Below, piece by piece: positions 53,673 to 62,123 of a stretch of DNA of 64,000 nucleotides. Source of the stretch: Ga0077527 sp945862135 (GTDB lineage Bacteria > Pseudomonadota > Gammaproteobacteria > Burkholderiales > SG8-41); the NCBI GenBank assembly GCA_964203275.1, contig CAXNMF010000015.1, positions 1 through 64,000 of the forward strand. Reading direction: 5' to 3'. How positions within the stretch are numbered: position 1 is the first letter of the stretch; every line of letters starts with the position of its first letter. Position numbers and translations under genes: made by a program. The notes under the pieces are model-generated. The model saw only the letters and a list, made by a program, of their open reading frames with translations, was not told the origin of the DNA and made no database searches.

Positions 53673-55133
53673 ATAGATCAAGAGTTGCACTACCTTGGCT
53701 TGATGGATCAAGCCAAGCTCGTTCAGTCCGACAGATATCGCCGGTCGAATTGACTAAGGCCTATCTAGCTCGAATCGAGCGCTACGATTCCACCTTACGT
53801 GCATATATTTCAGTGCTTGCTGACCGGGCATTGGAACAGGCGCGTGTGGCCGAACTCGAAATCTGCAAGGGGCGCTATCGCGGGTTGTTGCATGGCATTC
53901 CTTATGGAGTAAAAGACCAGTTTTTTACCCGTGGAATTAAAACGACCCTTGGATCGAAAATTTTGCGCGATTTCGTTCCGGATCATGATGCGGCCGTAAT
54001 CGAGCGTTTGGATGCTGCCGGAGCGGTTTTGATCGGGAAGCATAATCTTCATGAATTCGGGAAAGGTGGAACAATTGACTTTCCTTTTGGCCAACCCAGA
54101 AACCCTTGGGACCTCTCTCGCACACCAGCCAGTTCCTCAACCGGTTCCGGTATCGCACCAGCAGCTGGACTTTGTACGGTTGCGCTTGGTAATGACACTG
54201 GTGGGTCGATACGTTGGCCTGCGGCTGCCAATGGGATCGTTGGCCTGCGCCCTACCTATGGCCGCGTGAGCCGTTTTGGTGCTTTGATGTTTGGATGGAA
54301 TGCCGACACCATTGGCCCCATGGGGCGGTGTGTCGCAGACTGCGCGGCAACTCTTCAAGTTATTGCTGGTCATGATCCACGTGACCCTATGAGTTCGACG
54401 TCGGAAGTTCCTGATTATGTAGATGCATTGGCGGCCACAGACCTTACCGGATTCCGTATCGGTTTAATCCAGGAGATGACTTGGGTTGATGGTATGCACC
54501 CGGCAGTGATTAATGCGATGGAGGAATCCGTAAGAGTTTTAAGGTCATTAGGGGCGAAAGTTGAAGAAATGTCGCTCAAGCTGGTAAAACACTCGGTGCC
54601 GTTGCAAATGATGACAACCGATGCGGATGTTGCTGCAGTCTTCCTGAGAAAATGGCTGCGTACGGATTGGGATAAGTTTGACCGCGGCACACGCAGTCGT
54701 CTTGCCGCCGCATGCCTGGTTCCTGCGCCTGTTTACAATCGCGCAATGCGCGCGCGTAACCTTGTCCGCCAGGAAATGATTGATGCAGCGGTTAGCATGA
54801 TGCTTTCGCGTGGCCCTTGGACACACCTTCATCCAGCACCATCTATAGAAAAATCAAAAGAATCCGTCAAAAGTGTAGAAGATGTTGATGGAGCGAGTTT
54901 TAAGAAGACGCATAAGCACTTGGCCGTTTAGCGGTGCAAATGTCCCCGCGATTGCATTGCCAAACGGGTTTAGTGGGGATCCCCTACCCATGCCAGTATC
55001 GTTGCAGATTGCGGCAAAACCCTTTGCTGAGCAAATTGTTTTCAGGGTCGCCCATGCATTTGAACAAGTTACCCCGTGGCATAAAATGCACCCAGAGCTT
55101 GATCGCACTGCCATTTTGCAGGAGGCGCAATAG
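53673..55133 (+). pseudogene. amidase (amidase-signature family), broken in two places
   Basis: An Ser-cisSer-Lys amidase related to GatA/AtzE. The central part (53750-54880) carries the triad: Lys in GIPYGVKDQF, cis-Ser in SSSTGSG and nucleophile Ser in DTGGSIRWPA. The N-terminal stretch (DQELHYLGLMDQAKLVQS) is in another frame, needing one missing base near 53730 to join ISPVELTKAYLARIE. The C-terminal part (RRRISTWPFSGANVPAIALP to 55133) is in a third frame, needing one extra base removed near 54887. No ATG start is found; the codon after GGGAGG is ATA, and the first ATG is 53703. Reconstructed length about 486 residues, normal for the family. Confidence 0.7.
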
Positions 55134-55164
55134 TGATTTTGACCCACAGAGCAGGAGCAGTTAA

Positions 55165-55356
55165 GTGAATATTACGAATGAACAGATTCAGGCTATGGCC
55201 GAAGTAATCGGACTTGCCATCCCCGAGGAAGAGATTTCTTCTGTCGCAATCAGGCTTAGTGCGCTTATGGAATCAATGGAGTTGATTGAGTCCGAACTGG
55301 GTTCTCGTATGGATCACGTGGATCCGCTACCCCCTGTATATCCCGCTGTCCCTTAG
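55165..55356 (+). CDS. small GatC/AtzG-like (DUF4089-type) protein
   Basis: A 63-residue protein starting at GTG (AGGAG eight bases before) with an N-terminal helix (QIQAMAEVIGLAIPEEE) and a C-terminal stretch DHVDPLPPVYPAVP like GatC and AtzG. In GatCAB and in AtzEG such a subunit wraps the amidase. Its position 31 bases after an amidase strongly suggests that role. Confidence 0.75.
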   Translation: MNITNEQIQAMAEVIGLAIPEEEISSVAIRLSALMESMELIESELGSRMDHVDPLPPVYPAVP

Positions 55357-55716
55357 ACAAAACTCTAATCTGCTAGATTTTATTTTCCGAGTAGCTGAGG
55401 ACTGATCGTCGTTTATTTTGGGGCAATGCGACCCCGGCAATGTGGAGCGAAACAGGAAATCAGTTCATGAAGATAAACAAGAGAAGCACGAGTTTCAAAT
55501 GTTTGCCGGATTGTTTCCCGGATTCGTGCAATTTGCTTTATTGGTTCTCAAGCTTGTAGAAGTTTTGAGGGGGAAGAGCCTCTAATCATCCTGGTAAATC
55601 TTCCCAAATGATTTTTGGCTCCCTCGGCAATTTTACCCGCACCGAGCACAGAACTTGTCCTTTGCTCCCACCGGCGCTCCACAATCTTGGCAGCGCCGGA
55701 GCTCGCAGTAGTAGCA
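55357..55716. other. non-coding stretch at the right edge of the AT-rich island
   Basis: 360 bases with no supported gene and no terminator that I can find. Composition changes from AT-rich back to GC-rich around 55,680. Any remaining coding potential is in short unsupported frames. Confidence 0.55.
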
Positions 55717-56886
55717 TCACGGCTTCAGCTTGTCCTCAAACCAGTTCCACATCTCCGCAACGCCCAAGGTCAGGTAGTCGCGCTGGCAGTGCTGCGCGCC
55801 GCCTTCTTCGGCGGTGAATACGCGCAGCGTCTTGTCGGGAGAGCCGGAGGCGTTGTACAGGGCCTGTGCATCGGCCAGAGGTACTTGCTCATCTTCGGCG
55901 CCGTGCACAATCAGGAAGGGGCAGCGCATTTTCTGCACCACACCGTCGAGTTTGAATGGTTCGAGTTTTTTCAGCGCTTCATCCAGCGTATCGACGCCGA
56001 GAATCCAGGTGATGTGATGGCCCGGTACCGACAGCGAGGTCTTGAATTTGGCGTCGATGCGTTTTTTCCAGGTCGCGTGGTAATCCCAGATCGCACCCCA
56101 GGCAATGCAGGCGGCGAAACGTGAATCCATCGACGCCATGCGCGGAGAATAATAGCCGCCGAGGCTGATCGCGACCACACCGATCTTCTTGGCATCGACA
56201 TCATTGCGTTTTTCCAGCCAGTCGATGCAGGCCGAGCCGGCGACTTCGTAGTCGTGTCGCAGGTATTGGCCGCGGAAGCGAATCGCTTCACCGGTGCCCG
56301 GGCCATCCATCACCAGCACCGAGATGCCGCGCTTGATCAGGTCGGGCACGCCGCGCACGTACTGGATTTCCTTGGTGACATCGAGTCCGTCGAAATACAC
56401 CACGCAGGGCGACTTCTTGGATTTGGCATTCTGCGCATGCACGAAATAACCGGGAAGAGGGCCGGCCGAAGTCGGAATCTCGACGATCTCGATCTTGACG
56501 TCGGACAGCGCGACATGGCGATGAAAACAATCGACGCCTTTTTTGTAGGCAGCCAGCGCGATGTCGTCCTTTGGCGTGCGGAAGCGCTCGGCCATGTGGT
56601 AGTAGTTGCAGGCGCGCAGATAGGCGTGCGCGGCGGATGTTGCATGTTTGGAGGCTTCGAATCGTTCGGCATGCGCCCGCACCTTGTCGGCGACATTGAC
56701 GCAAGCATGGAACCAGGCCTCGTCATCCTCCGGGTCCTTGTCCTTCAGCTGCACGCCGATCTTGTGCAGTTCGCTGATTTCCGAGCCGCCATACGGCGCG
56801 GAACTCATCATGTTGATGAACGCCGACGACCACCGGTAGTTGCCGGGGAAGTACATGAAATAGGTCGATTCCTTCTTCATAGTCAT
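55717..56886 (-). CDS. alpha/beta hydrolase, FrsA / dihydroxypseudooxynicotine hydrolase-like
   Basis: A 389-residue hydrolase with an N-terminal helical cap (about residues 1-125) and an alpha/beta core. The nucleophile Ser is in VVAISLGGYYSPR, the acid is the Asp in HGAEDEQVP and the base is the His in GGAQHCQ. The family includes carbon-carbon bond hydrolases from nicotine breakdown and FrsA-like esterases; the large cap and the GPGTGEA oxyanion strand support this group. AAAGGGG is before the ATG. Confidence 0.8.
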   Translation of the reverse strand: MTMKKESTYFMYFPGNYRWSSAFINMMSSAPYGGSEISELHKIGVQLKDKDPEDDEAWFHACVNVADKVRAHAERFEASKHATSAAHAYLRACNYYHMAERFRTPKDDIALAAYKKGVDCFHRHVALSDVKIEIVEIPTSAGPLPGYFVHAQNAKSKKSPCVVYFDGLDVTKEIQYVRGVPDLIKRGISVLVMDGPGTGEAIRFRGQYLRHDYEVAGSACIDWLEKRNDVDAKKIGVVAISLGGYYSPRMASMDSRFAACIAWGAIWDYHATWKKRIDAKFKTSLSVPGHHITWILGVDTLDEALKKLEPFKLDGVVQKMRCPFLIVHGAEDEQVPLADAQALYNASGSPDKTLRVFTAEEGGAQHCQRDYLTLGVAEMWNWFEDKLKP

Positions 56887-56925
56887 GATGACCCCTTTGT
56901 TTTTGAAGAGCTAAACCATGAACCA

Positions 56926-57014
56926 CAGAATGGACAAAGAACATCCGCGAATTTTGCGTTCAGATACTTTGCAGTTCTCGTTCACTTCGCTGCTTTGTCC
57001 CTTGTGGCTTAACT
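56926..57014. repeat. intergenic imperfect inverted repeat
   Basis: Left arm CCACAGAATGGACAAAG and right arm CTTTGTCCCTTGTGG pair over most of their length across about 55 bases. It lies between two minus-strand genes. The wording resembles intergenic repeat families in Burkholderiales genomes, but only one copy is present here. Confidence 0.35.
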
Positions 57015-57027
57015 GCAGATTTCAGGC

Positions 57028-57993
57028 TTATTGCTTGGAAATGCCCGCGGCTTTGGCCACCTTTGCCCACTTCGCGATTTCGTCGCTGATGAAAGTAGCG
57101 TATTCAGCCGGACCAAAGCCGGAAACTTCGTGGCCCTGTTCAGTCAGTTGCTTGCGCACGGCGGGATCACTGAGGGGCTTGTGCAGGATGGCATGTAACC
57201 GGTCGATCATGGCTTTTGGCGTATTAGCCGGGGCGAGCAGGCCGTTCCAGTTATAGCTGGAAAATCCCTTGATACCCTGCTCGGCCGCGGTCGGGACGTC
57301 GAGCAGCGGTGAGCGCTCGCTTGACGTAACAGCCAGCGCGCGCAGCTTGCCCGCTTTTACGAGGGGTGCTGAGCCGGCAATCTGTACATAGGCGAAATCG
57401 ATGTTCCCGGCCATCAGATCGACGATATATAGCGCAGCGCCCTTGTACGGGATCATGTTCATCTTGATGCCGGCCGAAGTCGAGAACAGTTCCGTGCCGA
57501 GGTGGCCGACGGTGCCCGCCCCGGGTGCGCCATAGTTGATCTTGCCGGGGCTGCGCTTGGCCAGCGTGATGAAATCGCGCAGGTTTTTCACCGGAATGCT
57601 CGGGTGCACGCACATGCAGCTGGCGCTCTTGGCGAGCAGTGTGATCGGTGCAAAGTCGCGCACAGTGTCATAGCCCAGCTGTTTGCGCACGCTGGGTGCA
57701 ATCGTCAACGGTCCGGGATTGCCGCCAAGCAAGGTATAGCCGTCTGCGGGGGCTTTGGCCGCCGCTTCGGTACCGATGGTACCGCCGGCACCGCCACGGT
57801 TGTCCACCAGGACCTGCTGGCCGAGGGCCGCGGTGATGTGCTGCGCGGCCCAACGCGACTGCACATCAGTAGGGCCGCCCGGGGCGAAGGGCACGATGAT
57901 GCGGATGGGTTTGGTCGGATAATTCTGGGCATGCGCAGTCATGGTCAGTGCGCAGGAAACGACGACAAGCAAATAGTACTTGTAAGTTTTCAT
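57028..57993 (-). CDS. tripartite tricarboxylate transporter receptor (TctC/Bug)
   Basis: A 321-residue periplasmic binding protein with signal peptide (to TAHAQ), then YPTKPIRIIVPFAPGGPTDVQSRW and VDNRGGAGGTIGTEAAAKAPADGYTLL, the conserved Bug loops. The ATG at 57993 is chosen because GGAGGAGG lies directly upstream. It shares little detailed similarity with the first Bug protein at 51104 beyond family motifs, so it likely binds another ligand. Divergent from the enoyl-CoA hydratase gene. Confidence 0.92.
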   Translation of the reverse strand: MKTYKYYLLVVVSCALTMTAHAQNYPTKPIRIIVPFAPGGPTDVQSRWAAQHITAALGQQVLVDNRGGAGGTIGTEAAAKAPADGYTLLGGNPGPLTIAPSVRKQLGYDTVRDFAPITLLAKSASCMCVHPSIPVKNLRDFITLAKRSPGKINYGAPGAGTVGHLGTELFSTSAGIKMNMIPYKGAALYIVDLMAGNIDFAYVQIAGSAPLVKAGKLRALAVTSSERSPLLDVPTAAEQGIKGFSSYNWNGLLAPANTPKAMIDRLHAILHKPLSDPAVRKQLTEQGHEVSGFGPAEYATFISDEIAKWAKVAKAAGISKQ

Positions 57994-58143
57994 GGGCCTC
58001 CTCCGTAGCGCGGTTTCATGTTGTGAACTACATATTCTGTGCCGCCAATTCACGATAGAGATACCGCCCTGGACTGTCAATCGGTATAGAGGCTTCTGCT
58101 AAAATCACTGCTTTACGCTTCGAATCCACCAGTGAGGAAAGAA

Positions 58144-59058
58144 ATGGCCGCAAAAACCAAAAAGTCCAAATCCCGTAAACCGGATGGGAAAAAATACGAG
58201 GACATCCTGTACGAAGTGAAGGACCAGGTGGCCTGGATCACCATCAACCGCGAAAAAGTGCTGAATGCCTTCCGCGAGCAGACCCTCGACGAAATGATCG
58301 ATGCGCTGAAATCGACGCGCGAAGATCCGACGATTGTTTGCGCCGTAGTGACCGGCAAGGGCAACAAGTCCTTCTCCGCCGGTGGTGATTTTTATGCGAT
58401 GAAACGCCTCAATTTCACCAACGCCTATATGTGGAATGACCGCATGCTCGGTCTGGCGATGACCATCCGCGGCCTGCCGATCCCGGTGATCGCGATGGTC
58501 AACGGCTGGTGCATGGGCGGCGGACACGAACTGGCCTTGTGGTGCGATCTGGTGATTGCTTCTGAAAACGCCGTGCTTGGCCAGACCGGCGCGAAAGTCG
58601 GCGCCTGCCCGACAGTGGGCGCGACCCAGTACATCCCACGCATCATTGGCGAACGCCTGGCGCGCGAAATGATTTTCTGCGCCCGTCGTTTCCCGGCGAA
58701 GGAAGCCGTCGAAGTTGGTCTGATCAACAAGTGCGTGCCGCAGAAGGACCTGCTGAAGGAAACGCTCAAGTGGTGTGAAACCATGAAGGGCCACAGCGCA
58801 CTTACCATCCGCATGACCAAGAAATCGCTGAACTTCGAATCCGACAATCTGTATTCGTCCTGGCAGCACGGCATGGAATTGTTGGCGCATGTCTGGGGTT
58901 CGCCCGAAGCCAACGAGGGCATGGATGCCTTCCTTGCCGGTCGCAAGCCCAACTTCCAGAAATTCCGTGTTCAGGCGAAGAAGGAGCTGGACAAATACGT
59001 TGACGGCTTCGAGCGTGACTTGAATGCGCCGCCGTCGATGCGGCGTAAGAAGAGGTAA
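58144..59058 (+). CDS. enoyl-CoA hydratase/isomerase family protein (BadI/MenB-like)
   Basis: A 304-residue crotonase. After a Lys-rich N-terminal tail it reads YEDILYEVKDQVAWITINRE, very like BadI, the ring-opening ketocyclohexanecarboxyl-CoA hydrolase. Oxyanion-hole stretches SFSAGGDFYA and GWCMGGGHELALWCDLVI are present, followed by GQTGAKVGACPTVGATQYIPRIIGERLARE. It probably acts on a cyclic or branched CoA ester. The ATG at 58144 has GAGGAAAG upstream. Confidence 0.88.
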   Translation: MAAKTKKSKSRKPDGKKYEDILYEVKDQVAWITINREKVLNAFREQTLDEMIDALKSTREDPTIVCAVVTGKGNKSFSAGGDFYAMKRLNFTNAYMWNDRMLGLAMTIRGLPIPVIAMVNGWCMGGGHELALWCDLVIASENAVLGQTGAKVGACPTVGATQYIPRIIGERLAREMIFCARRFPAKEAVEVGLINKCVPQKDLLKETLKWCETMKGHSALTIRMTKKSLNFESDNLYSSWQHGMELLAHVWGSPEANEGMDAFLAGRKPNFQKFRVQAKKELDKYVDGFERDLNAPPSMRRKKR

Positions 59059-59076
59059 GGGCTAAAAGAGATTTAC

Positions 59077-59220
59077 CGCCAAGACGCCAAGAGCGCCAAG
59101 AAGAGCAAAACAGGCATGCGTAGGTTTTGATTGCCACTGTCCTTAGCCCGCAGCGTTTTCAACACTCAAATTAGGTTTCTTGAGTTGTTCGTTTTTCTTG
59201 GCGTTCTTGGCGCCTTGGCG
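59077..59220. repeat. imperfect inverted repeat of CGCCAAG units
   Basis: Left arm (59077-59102) has three CGCCAAG units; right arm (59195-59220) has three CTTGGCG units in reverse orientation. About 22 of 26 positions can pair across a ~90-base loop. It lies between the hydratase and CoA transferase genes. It looks like a member of a dispersed intergenic repeat family, but only one locus is visible. Confidence 0.6.
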
Positions 59221-59258
59221 TTTCAAGTTTTTGGGGTCTTCGTTGGCATGGGGTTTAG

Positions 59259-60464
59259 ATGAGTGCTGAACATTCCGCAGGCGCGCTCGCCGGCGTCCGC
59301 GTGCTCGACCTGACCCGCATTCTCGCCGGTCCGCTGTGCACGATGATGCTCGGTGACATGGGCGCCGACGTGATCAAGGTCGAACCGCCCGGTGCGGGCG
59401 ACGATACGCGCAGCTGGGGTCCGCCGTTTGCCGCCGGTGAATCGGCGTACTACCTCGGCGTTAACCGTAACAAACGGTCAATCACCTTGAACATGGCGGT
59501 GAAGTCCGGTCAGGAAGTGCTGGCCGGGCTGATCAGGAAATCCGATGTGCTGGTCGAGAACTTCAAGGTCGGCACGCTGGAGAAGTGGGGCTTTGACAAC
59601 GAATGGCTCAAGGCGAATGCGCCGCGCGTCGTGCGTTGCTCGATCACCGGCTACGGTTCGGTCGGGCCCAAGGCCGGCCTGCCCGGCTACGATTTCATTC
59701 TGCAGGCCGAATCGGGCCTGATGAGCATCACCGGTGAGCCCGACGGCACGCCGATGAAATACGGCGTGGCGATTGTCGATGTATGCACCGGCATGCTTGC
59801 CTGCAATTCGATTCTGGCGGCGCTGAACGCGCGCCACAGCACGGGTCGCGGCCAGCATGTCGAGGTGTCGCTGTTTGATTCCGGTCTGGCGATGCTGGCC
59901 AATGTTGCGGCCAATCACCTGGTCTCCGGAAAAAACGCCGGTCGTTTCGGCAACGGCCATCCCAATATTGTTCCCTATACCGCTTATCCGACGCGCGATG
60001 ACATGATCGCCGTCGCGGTGGGCAATGACGGCCAGTTCGCGAAGTTTTCCGCGGTTCTCGGCCATGCCGAATGGGCGAGCGACCCGCGCTTCATCAAAAA
60101 TCCGGATCGTATCGGCAACCGTGATGCACTGGATGCGCTGATCAAAACCGAACTGCAACGCCAGGGCGCGGAAACCTGGATTGAACAATTGATGGCTGCG
60201 GGCATTCCCTGCGGCCGCATCAACAACGTGGCGCAGGCGCTCGCGGCGCCGCACGCGATTGCCCGTGACATGGTGACCACGGTGGAGCATCCGACCGCAG
60301 GCCCTGTCAAAATGCTCGGTATTCCGTTCCGTTTCAGCGACACGCCGGCGAGCATCCGTCGCGCGCCACCGCTGCTGGGACAGCATACTGAAGCCGTGTT
60401 GCGTGAAGAGTTGGGCTTCAGTGATACCCGCATCGCCGCACTGCGCGCAGAAAAAGTAATTTAA
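59259..60464 (+). CDS. CaiB/BaiF CoA transferase
   Basis: A 401-residue family III CoA transferase, intact. GVRVLDLTRILAGPLCTMMLGDMGADVIKVEPPGAGDDTR, the NRNKRSITLNMAVKSGQEV block and GRGQHVEVSLFDSGLAMLANVA are typical. It probably moves CoA onto a carboxylic acid substrate for the hydratase encoded just upstream. Intact, unlike the relative at 48719. Confidence 0.93.
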   Translation: MSAEHSAGALAGVRVLDLTRILAGPLCTMMLGDMGADVIKVEPPGAGDDTRSWGPPFAAGESAYYLGVNRNKRSITLNMAVKSGQEVLAGLIRKSDVLVENFKVGTLEKWGFDNEWLKANAPRVVRCSITGYGSVGPKAGLPGYDFILQAESGLMSITGEPDGTPMKYGVAIVDVCTGMLACNSILAALNARHSTGRGQHVEVSLFDSGLAMLANVAANHLVSGKNAGRFGNGHPNIVPYTAYPTRDDMIAVAVGNDGQFAKFSAVLGHAEWASDPRFIKNPDRIGNRDALDALIKTELQRQGAETWIEQLMAAGIPCGRINNVAQALAAPHAIARDMVTTVEHPTAGPVKMLGIPFRFSDTPASIRRAPPLLGQHTEAVLREELGFSDTRIAALRAEKVI

Positions 60465-60477
60465 AACATATACTTAC

Positions 60478-60888
60478 ATGATAACCGGACTCAGTCACGT
60501 TTCCATCGTGGTGCCCGATCTGGCCGCCGCGCTGGAAAAAATGCGCGCAACGTACGGACTGACGGCAGGAGAGATCAAGGTCAATGACGAGCAGGGCGTA
60601 CGCATGACCTATATCGATCTCGGCAACGCCAAGATCGAACTTATGGAACCGTCGCGGGCTGATTCGCCGATCGCGAAGTTTCTCGAACGCAATCCGAAAG
60701 GCGGCATCCATCATTTCTGCCTCGGCGTTGACAGCGTCGGGCAAACCACAAACGCATTGACTGCCGCCGGCGTGCAGGTCCTCGGCGCCGGCAAGGTACA
60801 ACTCAATGTCCATGGCAAACGCATCGCTTTTGTGCACCCGAAGGATTTTCTCGGGGCATTGATCGAACTGGAGGAACACGGTGGCTGA
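60478..60888 (+). CDS. methylmalonyl-CoA epimerase-like VOC protein
   Basis: A 136-residue VOC protein with the epimerase pattern: His in LSHVSIVVPDL, Glu in IELMEP, His pair in GGIHHFCLGVDSV and Glu in LIELEEH. The ATG lies directly after an AT-rich tract with ATACTTAC and has no Shine-Dalgarno sequence. It may epimerise the acyl-CoA product of this cluster. Its stop overlaps the next gene's GTG start. Confidence 0.8.
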   Translation: MITGLSHVSIVVPDLAAALEKMRATYGLTAGEIKVNDEQGVRMTYIDLGNAKIELMEPSRADSPIAKFLERNPKGGIHHFCLGVDSVGQTTNALTAAGVQVLGAGKVQLNVHGKRIAFVHPKDFLGALIELEEHGG

Positions 60889-61948
60889 GCAGAAACAGAA
60901 ACAGCGCATTTCCGGCGACAAGCTGCGCGCCTTCATCGCAGCGTCGTTCGAGGCGGTCGCGATTCCGCGTGACGATGCCAAAGCCATTGCGCAACTGATG
61001 GCGCAGGCCGACATCAACGGTTCCGAAGGTCACGGCGTATTCCGCCTGCCGCAGTACATCCGCCGCATCAAAGGCGGCGCGGTCAACGTCAAACCGAACA
61101 TCCGCGTCGAGCGCGAGATGGCCGGCATGGCGCTGGTGCATGGCGACAACGGCATGGGCCATCTGGTGATGAAATTCGCCACCGAAAAAGCCATCGAAAA
61201 AGCGAAGACCGCGGGCGTGGCCTGGGTCGGCGCGCGCTGGAGCAATCATGCCGGTCCGGCCTCCCTGTACGCGAGCATGCCGCTGGCGCACAACATGATT
61301 GGTCTGTACATGGCCGTGGGCAGCGCCAACCACCTGCCGCCCTGGGGCGGTCTCGACATGCTGCTGTCGACGAATCCGATTGCGGTTGCGGTGCCGGCCG
61401 GTGAAGAGCCGGCGATCATTCTCGACATGGCAACAACCGTGGCTGCGTATGGCAAGGTCAAGACCAAGGCGCAGCGCGGCGAAATGATGCCCGAGGGCTG
61501 GATGATGGATCGCCAGGGCAATCCGCTGACCGACCCGAAACGCGCCAACGAAGGTTTCCTGCTGCCGATCGGCGGTTACAAGGGTTACGGCCTCGCACTG
61601 GTCATGGGCCTGCTCGCCGGTAATCTCAATGCCGCGGCGATGGGCAAGGACGTTGTCGATTTCAACAACGATGACACCACCGAAACCAACACCGGCCACA
61701 CGATTGTCGCGATCAATGTCGAAGCGTTCCAGGATCTGCAGGAATTCAGGCAGGGCATGGACACACTGATCCGCGATATCCGCAATTCACAACGCCTGCC
61801 CAATGTTGACCGCATTCGGCTTCCTGGCGAGGGCACGCATACTGCGCGCACTGATAATGAGAAGAACGGCATCCCGATGCCGGAAGCCTTGCTCGCCGCG
61901 CTTGATCAACTCGCCGTTGATCTAAAAGTCCCCAAGCTCGTGCGTTGA
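60881..61948 (+). CDS. Ldh2/MdhA family NAD(P)-dependent oxidoreductase
   Basis: A 355-residue malate/L-lactate dehydrogenase-like (Ldh2) protein, a fold unrelated to classical lactate dehydrogenase. Features are ADINGSEGHGVFRLPQYIRRI, the NHAGPASLYASMPL region with the catalytic His, MLLSTNPIAVAVPAG and PIGGYKGYGLALVMGLLAG. It oxidises a 2-hydroxy acid or reduces an imine or keto acid. The GTG start overlaps the epimerase-like gene by eight bases, so the two are coupled. Confidence 0.88.
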   Translation: MAEQKQKQRISGDKLRAFIAASFEAVAIPRDDAKAIAQLMAQADINGSEGHGVFRLPQYIRRIKGGAVNVKPNIRVEREMAGMALVHGDNGMGHLVMKFATEKAIEKAKTAGVAWVGARWSNHAGPASLYASMPLAHNMIGLYMAVGSANHLPPWGGLDMLLSTNPIAVAVPAGEEPAIILDMATTVAAYGKVKTKAQRGEMMPEGWMMDRQGNPLTDPKRANEGFLLPIGGYKGYGLALVMGLLAGNLNAAAMGKDVVDFNNDDTTETNTGHTIVAINVEAFQDLQEFRQGMDTLIRDIRNSQRLPNVDRIRLPGEGTHTARTDNEKNGIPMPEALLAALDQLAVDLKVPKLVR

Positions 61949-61953
61949 GTGCA

Positions 61954-61977
61954 GAGTGTTGCCAGCTGGCGACACTC
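61954..61977. repeat. near-perfect 24-bp palindrome
   Basis: GAGTGTTGCCAG / CTGGCGACACTC: eleven of twelve base pairs match, with one T-G mismatch. It begins six bases after the dehydrogenase stop and 147 bases before the MlaC-like gene. No T run follows, so it is not a classical terminator. It could be an operator for a dimeric regulator or a hairpin in the transcript. Confidence 0.55.
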
Positions 61978-62123
61978 GGTAATTTGCAGACCCCTTCATC
62001 AGGGCCATTCCGTGACAATCCGCACGTCCGGGGCAAGTCTTTTTCCCGGCGTGTGGAACAATTCATGGTGCGTGCTTGCCTAATCCGAGTATCTTCAAAT
62101 AAAAAACGGGGGGCTGGCCCATC

